Assembly: GCA_963722965.1 (NCBI GenBank) | Contig: CAVROX010000001.1 | Coordinates: 1-64,000 of the forward strand | Direction: 5' to 3' | Length of the DNA stretch: 64,000 nucleotides | Origin: DATLSM01 sp963722965 | GTDB lineage: Bacteria; Actinomycetota; Thermoleophilia; Solirubrobacterales; 70-9 | Shown here: piece after piece, positions 52,172 to 59,500 of the stretch | How the letters are laid out: the number at the start of each line of letters is the position of its first letter | How positions within the stretch are numbered: position 1 is the stretch's first letter | Notes under the pieces: model-generated | Databases searched by the model: none | Told to the model about the DNA's origin: nothing | The model's input: the letters and a program-made list of their open reading frames with translations, nothing else | Position numbers and translations under genes: made by a program

Positions 52172-53386
52172 TCAACCCCCCGCGGGTTGGAGTCTTTGCA
52201 AGTTGCCGTGTTTGGCCGGGTCGTAGGGAACTCCGTCCTGCCAGCAACGCCAGAGAACTCGCAGCCAAGCACGCCCGAGGACGCGGATCGCGTGAGGGTG
52301 TTCGAGACCGCGGGCGCGGGCATCGCTGTAGACGCTGTGAGCCCAGGGATGGGTGTGACGCGTGGAGTTGGCAAGGCAGGCGACCGCGTCTCGCAGGCGC
52401 TTGTCGCAGGCCCAGCGAAAGCCGGCGACCTTGCGCTTCCCCGACTCTCTGGCTACCGGCGCCATGCCGGCGTCGGCTGCAAGGGACTCGCGCGTCGGGT
52501 AGCGGGAGCGATCGTCGCCGATCTCGGCGACCAGCCGCGCCGCGGTGATCACCGACTTGGGGTCCTTGAACAGGGGCAGGAAGACCTGCCCGTCGGGATG
52601 GGCGCGCACCGCGCCGGCGATCTGGGAGGTGAGCTCGCGGATCTGGGAGGCGATCGGCCGAAGTGCCGCCACCAAGCCGAGCACCGCCCCTCGTCTCGCC
52701 TCGGCCTCGAGGGCCCCGGCGCGACCTGCCGGTGCCTGCCGCAGCCGCGCCAGCAGCTCCGCCGCCGAGCGCCGGCCGCAGTAGCGGTTGCGGGCGAGGA
52801 AGCCTTCGAGGCGCCGCTCGCCGAGACCTTTCGCGTCGGCCGGCGCCGGGTAGCGCTCCAGGAAGGCCAGCGCGATCGGGCTGTCGACGTCGGCGAAGAC
52901 CCGCGCCGCCCCGGGCCAGAAGGCGTCCAGCTGCGCCCGCAGCTCGTTGGCGAGCCGCACCCTGGCGCCGACCAGGTCCTCGCGGGTGCGGGTCAGCGCG
53001 CGCAGCGCCTTGGTCTCGTCGGTGTCCGGGCAAAGCGCCCGGTGGCGATGGGAGTCGGTGCGCGCCAGCTCGGCCAAGACGAAGGCATCGAAACCGTCGG
53101 ACTTGCCGCCGGCGGCCTCATAGCGAGGCCGGGTCGCCTTCAGCTTGTTGGGGTGAATCGGCAAAACGGTGAAGCCGGCCTCCAGCAGCCGATCGACAAG
53201 CAGGCCGTCGGGGCGCTCGATCGCCACCCTCACCACGCCGAGGGCTCCCATCCGGGCGATCAGCCCTTCGATCCCCGCCTCGTCGTGGTTGAAGAACTCA
53301 CCTTCCAGCTTCAGCCCGCTCCCATCGACCACGCAGAGCGCGTGCTCTTCGCTGGCCCAGTCGATACCACCGAACGTCTCCTCCAT
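52172..53386 (-). CDS. IS110-family transposase (DEDD recombinase)
   Basis: Intact 404 residues. The N-terminal RuvC-like DEDD domain has GGIDWASEEHALCVVDGSG, RVAIERPDGLLVDRLLEAGF and KATRPRYEAAGGKSDGFDAF with the acidic residues. The C-terminal Tnp_20 domain contains SLAADAGMAPVARESGKRK with the catalytic Ser expected for the family, and FRWACDKRLRDAVACLANST. A GAGGAGGAAG ribosome site 4 bases before the ATG supports the start. The full length suggests a potentially active element, inserted between MazEF and the DsbA-like gene. Confidence 0.93.
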   Translation of the reverse strand: MEETFGGIDWASEEHALCVVDGSGLKLEGEFFNHDEAGIEGLIARMGALGVVRVAIERPDGLLVDRLLEAGFTVLPIHPNKLKATRPRYEAAGGKSDGFDAFVLAELARTDSHRHRALCPDTDETKALRALTRTREDLVGARVRLANELRAQLDAFWPGAARVFADVDSPIALAFLERYPAPADAKGLGERRLEGFLARNRYCGRRSAAELLARLRQAPAGRAGALEAEARRGAVLGLVAALRPIASQIRELTSQIAGAVRAHPDGQVFLPLFKDPKSVITAARLVAEIGDDRSRYPTRESLAADAGMAPVARESGKRKVAGFRWACDKRLRDAVACLANSTRHTHPWAHSVYSDARARGLEHPHAIRVLGRAWLRVLWRCWQDGVPYDPAKHGNLQRLQPAGG

Positions 53387-53893
53387 CGTCTTCCTCCTCG
53401 GATCGCTTCCACTAGCGCCGGCCGGGAGGTACCGTTGCGGATGCTCATAGTTGGGCGCTTGGCCGCGCCACTCCCTGTGGCCGCTTCAGGTGCCTCCGAC
53501 CGCCGGGAGACGCTGGTCTCATCTTGGCCCTCTGCGGGGCAAGCAGCGACGGCGTTCTCCCGACGGCGGTCGGCTTCTCTATGCGTTCAACCGGGATCTT
53601 CGACGGCCTCGCTTCGCTCGGCCTCCATATCTAGATCTCAGAAGAACAATGGGGAGGTTCTCCTATGAGCAGCTTGTCGTAGTCGGCATCGCGGTGGCTG
53701 TGCCCGCCCGTTTGTGCGAGCCGGTGCCCCCGAGGTACTGCTGCTCTCACGATGTTCCAGTGAAAGGTGTGTCCTCTCTGTGCAGTAACGGAGTGGCTTT
53801 AGCGGGCATCGGCCTAGCGCAGAGCGTGGCGCCACGGGTCGGTTGAGTGGAAGGCGCCCCACCACGCGGCAAGGCCGGCGCATAGGTGGGGTC
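53387..53893. other. Noncoding left flank of the IS110 element, candidate bridge-RNA region
   Basis: About 500 bases upstream of the transposase with no supported gene. The first about 250 bases contain several GC-rich inverted repeats, for example GGCCTCGCTTCGCTCGGCC near 53606-53624. In IS110-group elements the segment upstream of the transposase encodes a structured bridge RNA that specifies target and donor. I place it here by analogy only. Confidence 0.4.
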
Positions 53894-54757
53894 TCATGTG
53901 GGCTTCCACAGGGCATCGTCGCCCAACGGCTCGCGGACGGCCTGGCCGCCGGCGAGGAGCTCAAGCAGCTTGGCCTCGGCGGAGATCCGGTCGGGCGCGT
54001 TGTTCCCGCCTGCGAGGAGCGCCGCGACCTCCTGCGTCGTCAGTCCCTCGGGGAAGTGCTCCAACAGCGGCGCTGGCGTCTCCGGGGGAGGCTCTCGATC
54101 CAGCCTCGGATCGAGATTGGCGATCAGCACGTCGTAGGCCTCGACCGGCTGGAACCCGCCTGCGACCAAACGCTGGCCGTCTGACTCGAACACGACAGAT
54201 GGTGCGGTGAAGCGGACCGGGCCATCGGTGGCTGCGGTCTTTCCTTGGAGCTCGGCGGCCGAGCCGGCCGCCGAGCGAGCCTCGGTGTGATCTGCCTCGT
54301 AGGCTGCGCTCACCTCCGGCGAGTCCACCTGGGCGATGATCTGATCCGCGTCGATCCCCGGTACCTCGCGCAGCACCTCGGCGAGCTGGGCGTCCTCGTC
54401 GAGTAGTAGCGAGCTGTTGAAATTCGCCAGCTGCAGCGTGCGGAAGGTGGCCCACTCGCTGCCGGGTTGGGCGAGCCTGGCCGCGATAACCGCGCGGCAG
54501 GCGCGCGCGGTCGCGCTGATGCGCGCCTTGGGCGCCGGCGCGAACGGCATCCCGTAGCGCCGGAAGGCGAGCTGGCCGAGAGCGCCGCGCAGCGGGGTGT
54601 AGCCGCGAGCTACGTACTGCGAGGCGTCCTCGGTCAGCCCGATCAGCACAAGCCGCCAGTCAAGCTGGGATCTGTAGCGCCACTCCAGAACTCGCAGCGC
54701 GGGGACCTCCGAGTAGGCCCAGGGACAGGCGGGGTCGTTGTATAGCGTCGCTGACAG
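53894..54757 (-). CDS. DsbA/FrnE-like thioredoxin-fold protein with CPWA motif
   Basis: About 287 residues. The start LSATLYNDPACPWAYSEVPA shows the DsbA-type active site CPWA, where the second Cys of CPWC is replaced by Ala, so dithiol oxidase activity is unlikely. LVLIGLTEDASQYVARGYTP and WATFRTLQLANFNSSLLLDE are typical of the FrnE subgroup; VRFTAPSVVFESDGQRLVAG holds the cis-Pro turn. A longer frame begins at 54781 but would overlap the divergent vapB. The intact frame ends close to the IS110 flank. Confidence 0.75.
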   Translation of the reverse strand: MSATLYNDPACPWAYSEVPALRVLEWRYRSQLDWRLVLIGLTEDASQYVARGYTPLRGALGQLAFRRYGMPFAPAPKARISATARACRAVIAARLAQPGSEWATFRTLQLANFNSSLLLDEDAQLAEVLREVPGIDADQIIAQVDSPEVSAAYEADHTEARSAAGSAAELQGKTAATDGPVRFTAPSVVFESDGQRLVAGGFQPVEAYDVLIANLDPRLDREPPPETPAPLLEHFPEGLTTQEVAALLAGGNNAPDRISAEAKLLELLAGGQAVREPLGDDALWKPT

Positions 54758-54779
54758 CATCTCTCTCACCGTAGCGCGC

Positions 54780-55024
54780 ATACAATCTATGTCGGAGACG
54801 TTCCTTCCGAGCTCTACGAGCGGCTGCGTCGCGACGCGGCCTCAGCACGGCGCTCGCTCAGCGCGGAGACGATCGAGCTGTTGCGTCGTGCCCTTTTCCC
54901 AGAGCGTCCCGGCGTCTCACTTGAAGAGCTCCTGAAGGGCGCCGATCGGATTCGACAGCAACACCCCCTGCCCAGCGGCTCCCCCACAGCCGCCGAGCTG
55001 ATCCGCGAAGACCGCGAGCGTTAG
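54780..55024 (+). CDS. VapB-like antitoxin with lost start codon
   Basis: Reading from ACA at 54782, the frame gives IYVGDVPSELYERLRRDAAS, then RRSLSAETIELLRRALFPER and an Asp/Glu/Arg-rich tail to a TAG at 55022. The first part is a ribbon-helix-helix of the FitA/VapB type. The gene stops 4 bases before vapC, as usual for these pairs. No start codon is in frame after the TGA at 54752; CATACA at 54779 would read ATGACA with one extra G, so a deletion is probable. Divergent from the DsbA-like gene. Confidence 0.68.
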
Positions 55025-55028
55025 GCCG

Positions 55029-55460
55029 ATGGCCGCAATCGTCCTCGACGCCAGCGTCATGGTGGCGTTCTACGTCGAGGAGTCCCTATCGGGTGCGGCG
55101 CGGGCGGCGCTGGTCCGGTCTAGCGAATCGGGCGATGAGCTCCACGCTCCCGACCTGCTACTGATCGAGTGTGCAACTACCCTCTGGAAGCGAGTGAACC
55201 GTGGTGAGCTCGATCGCGACGCGGCGATGGCCGCGATCACCGAGCTCTCGACCCTTGAGGTCCTAGATCTCCACCCGATGGACGAGCGCCTCGTCCCGCC
55301 TGCGCTCTCGCTGGCGATGGCCCACTCGCTGAGCGCCTTTGACGCTGCCTACGCCGCGCTGGCGGTGCAGCTCGGCGGCGTGGTGCTCACCGGCGACCGC
55401 CGCTTCCGTGAGCCGGCCTCGCAGGCAGGCCTGCCGGTGCTCGCGCTTGGGGCCGGATAG
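55029..55460 (+). CDS. VapC-type PIN-domain ribonuclease toxin
   Basis: 143 residues. IVLDASVMVAFYVEESLSG has the first catalytic Asp, LHAPDLLLIECATTLWKRV the conserved Glu, and HSLSAFDAAYAALAVQLGGV then LTGDRRFREPASQAGLPVL the two last acidic residues. Mg-dependent cleavage of tRNA or rRNA is the family role. It follows the VapB-like frame by 4 bases. Together with MazEF it frames the IS110 insertion. Confidence 0.9.
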   Translation: MAAIVLDASVMVAFYVEESLSGAARAALVRSSESGDELHAPDLLLIECATTLWKRVNRGELDRDAAMAAITELSTLEVLDLHPMDERLVPPALSLAMAHSLSAFDAAYAALAVQLGGVVLTGDRRFREPASQAGLPVLALGAG

Positions 55461-55585
55461 CTCTCGAGTTCCTGCGGGCGCCATCCCGCAGGCGCCATCC
55501 ACGGGACGGGCGGATTCAGCCGGCGCTCCCCCCAGGGACCGCGGTTGAGGTAGCAGGTGCCCCATCTCAGAGTTTGAGTCGGCTC

Positions 55586-55672
55586 GATTTGGCAGCAATG
55601 GGCAGGGAGCGCGATTCTGGCGTTAGTCTGCCCCATCCGGTTCCTCCGGATCGATTCGCCAAAACGGCTTGA
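55586..55672 (+). pseudogene. Integrase 3'-end remnant next to tRNA-Val
   Basis: GAT-TTG-GCA-GCA-ATG-GGC at 55586 matches the codons DWAAMG of the intact integrase (4504), and the frame stops at TGA 55670. From this point to the tRNA start is 109 bases in both loci, and ATG-to-ACGGCT is 66 bases in both. Only the last about 28 codons remain; nothing of the catalytic domain is seen upstream. Confidence 0.5.
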
Positions 55673-55683
55673 CAGAGCCGAAA
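55664..55683 (+). repeat. Second copy of ACGGCTT-N5-AGCCGAAA, before tRNA-Val
   Basis: Same words, same N5 spacing, and same 11-base gap to the tRNA as the copy at 4582-4601. The intervening bases differ, so it is not a recent duplication. Confidence 0.55.
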
Positions 55684-55694
55684 TATTTGCCCTG

Positions 55695-55768
55695 GGGCGG
55701 TTAGCTCAGTTTGGGAGAGCACCTGCCTTACAAGCAGGAGGTCACTGGTTCGAGCCCAGTACCGCCCA
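55695..55768 (+). tRNA. tRNA-Val (anticodon TAC)
   Basis: 74 bases. Acceptor GGGCGGT pairs with ACCGCCC, discriminator A. The D-arm is AGCTCAGTTTGGGAGAGC. The anticodon stem CCTGC/GCAGG closes the loop CTTACAA, anticodon TAC. The T-arm is ACTGGTTCGAGCCCAGT. CCA is not encoded. An integrase remnant lies directly upstream and repeats lie downstream, so this locus has been an integration site. Confidence 0.95.
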
Positions 55769-55838
55769 TTCCCCGGAAATCCAGTTCTCAAGCGGATTTT
55801 AGGCTCGTCCCCGCCATCAACCCGTCCCCGGTTCGAAC

Positions 55839-55861
55839 TTGGGTACCACATTTGGGTACCA
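55839..55861. repeat. Two direct copies of TTGGGTACCA
   Basis: TTGGGTACCA at 55839-55848 and 55852-55861 are 13 bases apart, about 70 bases after tRNA-Val; each contains the palindrome GGTACC. They look like arm-type integrase sites or remains of an attachment region. Confidence 0.5.
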
Positions 55862-56058
55862 ACAGCTCATCGGAATGCGGCTGCAACTTGCGTACTCCGC
55901 CAAAGGGCAGCGGCGCCTGGCTCCGGGGTCCAATCCTCGCGACGACCCGAGCGAGGTGAACTCGAGCGACTGAGGCGGGTGGGAAATGGTGACGTCACGA
56001 CGCGGGCCACCGAGGTCATTCAACGTCGGACTCCGACCGAAATCACCCGCGTCGTCGT

Positions 56059-56376
56059 TTGGCCTACGCGCGAGGCTATGCGTCCTTGGCCGACCCCAAG
56101 CGCCGCGCCGCATTCCTGGCAACCGTGCGCTCGGTGATCGGCACTGGTGGTCAGCGCGTCAACGCCGCCGATCGCCTCTATCTGGCCGAGCACGCCCACC
56201 GCAGCATCCCGGGTAGCCGCTTCGAGGTCTTCGAGGGGATCGGTCACCTGCCTCAGCTCGAGGCCCGGGGGCGCTTCATCGTGGTGCTCGAAGAGTTCCT
56301 CGCCGAAACAGAGGCGGCACGGTTCGACCGCGAGGAATGGAAGGCCCGGTTTCAGGCCGAGCGGGCCGCGTCCTAG
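56059..56376 (+). pseudogene. Alpha/beta hydrolase C-terminal part with internal deletion
   Basis: 105 codons. ASLADPKRRAAFLATVRSVI and GGQRVNAADRLYLAEHAHRS then SIPGSRFEVFEGIGHLPQLE match the cap and the His-containing end of a common actinobacterial hydrolase. The strand that should stand between DRLYL and EHAH, with the catalytic Asp (usually ...GERD.IIP), is missing, and the nucleophile half upstream is gone. Likely a relic, although it begins with a usable start. Confidence 0.55.
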
Positions 56377-56401
56377 GAGGAGAAGCGGCGATGCGCCCGG
56401 A

Positions 56402-57832
56402 CTAGGCTCCGCTTCTGGCGGCGCGATCGGGCGCTCGCCCCGCCGGCACGGGATCGAAGCCGGCCAGGCGCCCGAGCTCGGCGAGCGACTCCTCGATGCC
56501 GTCCCTGAGCACGTCGAGGTCCGGCACGGTGCCGCGGTCGCCGTTGAGCCCAAAGGTGAGCTCGCCGTCGTAGCTGACTGCGGCGACGCCAACGGCGTGG
56601 CCGGTGAAGATCGGCACCAGCGGCACCACCCGCCGCATCGGCGCGCCCAACGCGTAGAGCGTCGTCGGCGGCCCCGGGACGTTGGTTATCGTGATGTTGA
56701 ACAGCCGCGGCGTGAACGCCAGCCGCGCCACGACGCTGTGGATCAGCGGCGGCGCCGCCCCGGCAACCTCGATCAACGTCTCCGCACCCGTCGCCTGACC
56801 GCCGCTCTTCAGCTCCTTCGCCGCCGCCACGGTCTTCCGGTAGCGAAGCAGCGGATCGGGCTCGGCGACCGGCAGCTCTACGAACAACGAGGAGACCCGG
56901 TTGCCGAGTTCGAGCGCCTCACCCGCCTGGCGCAGGTTGACCGGGACCATCGCCCGGACGCTGTCCACGCTCGAGCCCTCCCCGCGATGCTCGAAGAGGT
57001 CTCGCAGGCCGCCGGCGGTGGCGGCGAGGACGACGTCGTTGACGGTGCCGCCCAGCTCGCGCTTCACCTGCTTGAGGTACTCGAGCGGCACATCGACAGC
57101 GGCGAGGCGTCGCGTGCCGCCGATCGGCAGGTCGAGGCTGGTGTGGGCCGCCCCGATCAGCTCCTCGCGAATGACCATCTCGGCCAGCGCCCTGGATCGG
57201 GACAGCACCGAGGCGAGCTTGCGCGGATGCAGCGCGGCGTCGACGCCGCTGCTCAGCGCGCCAAAGAGCCTCGACGGCGTGCCGCGGTCCGCCTCCTCGT
57301 CCCCGGCAGGCGCCGCGAGGCCCCACGAGCCGGGGGCCGGGTTGGGCTCGGTGTCGAGGAGCACGGCGGCCACCGAGACACCGCCGATCCCGTCGACAAG
57401 GCAGTGGTGCACCTTCGTCGCAAGCGCCCAGCGGCCGTCCGCGAGCCCGTCGAGCAGGGTCGTCTCCCAGAGCGGATGAGCGCGGTCGAGGCGGTGGGAG
57501 TAGAAGTCGCCGAGCCACTCGAGCAGCTCGGCCTCCTCGCCCGGCGCCGGGAGGGTCGCGTGGCGCATGTGAGTCGCGATGTCGAAGTCGGGGTCCGGCT
57601 CCCAGGTCGGCAGGGAGAAGCTGCCGACCCGCGGCGAGGAGAGCCGGAGGCGGAAACGGGGCAGCAGCTCGAGCCGCTCCGCGGTCTGGCTTCGCAAGTC
57701 CTCGAGCGAGGGCGCTCCGCCCTGCGGCAGCGCGTCGAAGACCATCGCCCAGCCGATGTGCATATGGGCCGACTCGTCGGCCTCCTCAAGCTCCAGAAAC
57801 GCTGCATCCAGCGGTGTCAGATGAGCTGCCAC
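56402..57832 (-). CDS. Wax ester synthase/diacylglycerol acyltransferase (WS/DGAT)
   Basis: Intact 476 residues. LTPLDAAFLELEEADESAHM opens the family, RFRLRLSSPRVGSFSLPTWE follows, and the catalytic HHxxxDG is at residues 142-148 (KVHHCLVDGIGG). GTVNDVVLAATAGGLRDLF and FNITITNVPGPPTTLYALGA are the conserved later motifs (PLW and ND regions). It esterifies fatty alcohol or diacylglycerol with acyl-CoA to make storage lipid at the membrane. A truncated second copy of its N-terminus lies at 59204 and a phasin-like gene at 58879. Confidence 0.93.
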   Translation of the reverse strand: MAAHLTPLDAAFLELEEADESAHMHIGWAMVFDALPQGGAPSLEDLRSQTAERLELLPRFRLRLSSPRVGSFSLPTWEPDPDFDIATHMRHATLPAPGEEAELLEWLGDFYSHRLDRAHPLWETTLLDGLADGRWALATKVHHCLVDGIGGVSVAAVLLDTEPNPAPGSWGLAAPAGDEEADRGTPSRLFGALSSGVDAALHPRKLASVLSRSRALAEMVIREELIGAAHTSLDLPIGGTRRLAAVDVPLEYLKQVKRELGGTVNDVVLAATAGGLRDLFEHRGEGSSVDSVRAMVPVNLRQAGEALELGNRVSSLFVELPVAEPDPLLRYRKTVAAAKELKSGGQATGAETLIEVAGAAPPLIHSVVARLAFTPRLFNITITNVPGPPTTLYALGAPMRRVVPLVPIFTGHAVGVAAVSYDGELTFGLNGDRGTVPDLDVLRDGIEESLAELGRLAGFDPVPAGRAPDRAARSGA

Positions 57833-57867
57833 ACGGCAACCCTACGTCCGCAGGAGCGCGCTCCCAT

Positions 57868-57886
57868 CCGGAGAAGCTACGGATTT
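57868..57886. repeat. 19-base near-repeat upstream of WS/DGAT (copy 1)
   Basis: CCGGAGAAGCTACGGATTT at 57868-57886 matches CCGGGGAAGCTACCGATTT at 62479-62497 at 17 of 19 positions. Each lies upstream of a minus-strand gene (36 and 90 bases from the start). Confidence 0.35.
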
Positions 57887-57951
57887 GACATGCCACCTTC
57901 TACAAACTAGGTGCCAGACTCGATTCGAGCTCAGACAAGCGGAATCAGCTA

Positions 57952-58089
57952 ATGGCCGTGGTTACCGATGTCGAGTGGATCGGCCATGACCTCAAGGCCC
58001 TCGGGTGGATGATTCCGGCCAAGATCCGGATCTTCCCCACCGCCGAGCGCGCGGCCGCCGAACAATGGGTCAGCGGCGAGAGCTCCTAG
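57952..58089 (+). pseudogene. SpoIIAA-like protein, C-terminal fragment
   Basis: 46 codons from ATG: VVTDVEWIGHDLKALGWMIP and RIFPTAERAAAEQWVSGES correspond to the last third of SpoIIAA-like/STAS-related proteins (PF11964). The N-terminal two thirds are not present in any frame upstream. It overlaps the convergent acetyltransferase by 20 bases. Probably a relic of recombination. Confidence 0.5.
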
Positions 58090-58627
58090 GAGTTCTGAGC
58101 GCCGGCGCCGGGAGCGTTCGCCCCAGGCAGCGGACGTGCGAAGGGGCCATTCCCCAGCGTTCGTAAAAACGCATTGCATCTTCGTTGCCGGCGATCAGCG
58201 AGAGCCCGAGGAAGTTGATGCCCGCGGCAACCAGAGCTTGCTCGACCCGCTCCATCAGCAGTGAGCCGATTCCCCAGCGCCGCAGCTCGGGCTCAACCGA
58301 GAGCGCCTCGAGCTCCCCGACCTTCTCGTCTGTCTGAAAGCTCCACTCGCTCCGGCAGATCCGAAAGAGCGCGAAGCCGACCGGCAAACCCTCGCGCTCG
58401 GCAATCAGGAGCCAGGCCTCACCGGCTTGCATCCAGCGCTCGAACTCACCGCGGCGCCACCGCCAGGACTCCGCCGCCGCCCGCAGCGGGGCGATCTCGC
58501 GGACCTTGCCAGCGACCTCGGCGTGGTGCTCATGCATCGCTTGCCAAAGCGACTCCACCTCGTCGAGTCGCTCCACGCCCGCCGCGACGATCTCGACCTC
58601 GGGCGGTCCTGTCTGCTCTTTGTTCAC
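58070..58627 (-). CDS. GNAT-family N-acetyltransferase
   Basis: 185 residues. DEVESLWQAMHEHHAEVAGK is the N-terminal helix, WLLIAEREGLPVGFALFRIC the first strands, GELEALSVEPELRRWGIGSL the acetyl-CoA loop (RRWGIGS, usually R/Q-x-x-G-x-G/A), and GLSLIAGNEDAMRFYERWGM the last conserved stretch. Substrate unknown. It has its own start and no coupled partner. Confidence 0.82.
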   Translation of the reverse strand: MNKEQTGPPEVEIVAAGVERLDEVESLWQAMHEHHAEVAGKVREIAPLRAAAESWRWRRGEFERWMQAGEAWLLIAEREGLPVGFALFRICRSEWSFQTDEKVGELEALSVEPELRRWGIGSLLMERVEQALVAAGINFLGLSLIAGNEDAMRFYERWGMAPSHVRCLGRTLPAPALRTPRSSRR

Positions 58628-58878
58628 GGCTGAGGCGGAGCCTATCGGCCGCCAAGGCCGCTGGAAAGTTCGGCCCTACCCGATTGAGGCGAATGTCACG
58701 AGTTCAACGGGGGACCAGCGGGGGAAACCGGCTCGGAGGACCTTCACCGGCGAAGTCCCTAGTCGAAGCGCGGGTTTTCCCCGATGAAATGGGCCAGGAA
58801 CGCGTCATAGATTTGTGACGAAGACAGCTGCATCGGGTCATCCCTGGGTGCAGGTCCAGCAACGACGAGGAGGCGAAA

Positions 58879-59189
58879 ATGCCCACCGCAGCCGAAAAGC
58901 CCAAGGATGCAGCCGGCCGCGACACCGTTGAGAGAACCACCGAGCTGTCCGAGCAGGTGCTCGAGCAGGTCAGGGGGAGCCAGAAGAAAGCGATCGAGGC
59001 GGTTCGCAAGTTCATGGAGTCCGTCGATGAGGCGCTGCCACCGCATGGCGAGAACCCCTCCAGACGGCAGGAAGTCATCGACTCCGCGCTCGAGATGTCG
59101 GAGAGGCTGGTCCAGACGCAGTACGACTTCCTGACCAACGTCGTGCACAGTGCCGGTGAGGCGCTGGGGCGTCGGGCAAGAAGGAGTAG
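58879..59189 (+). CDS. Phasin-like small protein (frameshift at a G run near 59165)
   Basis: About 103 residues. ELSEQVLEQVRGSQKKAIEA, VRKFMESVDEALPPHGENPS and DSALEMSERLVQTQYDFLTN form amphipathic helices like those of phasins and lipid-granule proteins. GAGGAGG lies 6 bases before the ATG. As written the frame runs on, but one base fewer or more in GGGG (59165-59168) gives GASGKKE and a TAG at 59187. Between two WS/DGAT sequences, a coat protein for lipid storage granules is a reasonable inference. Confidence 0.65.
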
Positions 59190-59203
59190 GCCGCGAGGCT
59201 CCC

Positions 59204-59500
59204 GTGGGCGACCGCCTGACGCCACTCGACGCATCGTTCCTCGAGCTCGAGCAGGTCGACGAATCCCTCTACAGGCATATCGGCTGGGCAATGCTCTTCG
59301 ACCCAATGCCAGAGGGCGGAGAGCCATCGCTCGCAGCTCTGCGAGACCAAAGGCTGGAGCGGCTCGCGCCGCTCCAGCCTTTCCGCCTACGCCTCTCCTC
59401 GCCGCGGGTCGGCGGCTTTTCTCTGCCGAGCTGGCCGAGCTGGGAGCCGGACCCCGACTTCGGCATCGCGACCCACATGCGCCACGCGTGGCGTCTGTGA
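59204..59500 (+). pseudogene. Truncated WS/DGAT N-terminus
   Basis: From GTG: DRLTPLDASFLELEQVDESL, then FRLRLSSPRVGGFSLPSW and DFGIATHMRHA, closely matching residues 5-92 of the full gene at 56402. It breaks exactly after THMRHA and ends WRL-stop. The catalytic HHxxxDG is missing. The break lies at the start of the hydrolase gene, so an insertion or deletion joined the two. Confidence 0.8.

Noticed and set aside
53451..53846. 131-codon plus-strand frame beside IS110
   Set aside because: No family signal, start without a ribosome site, and it lies in the likely noncoding flank of the element.
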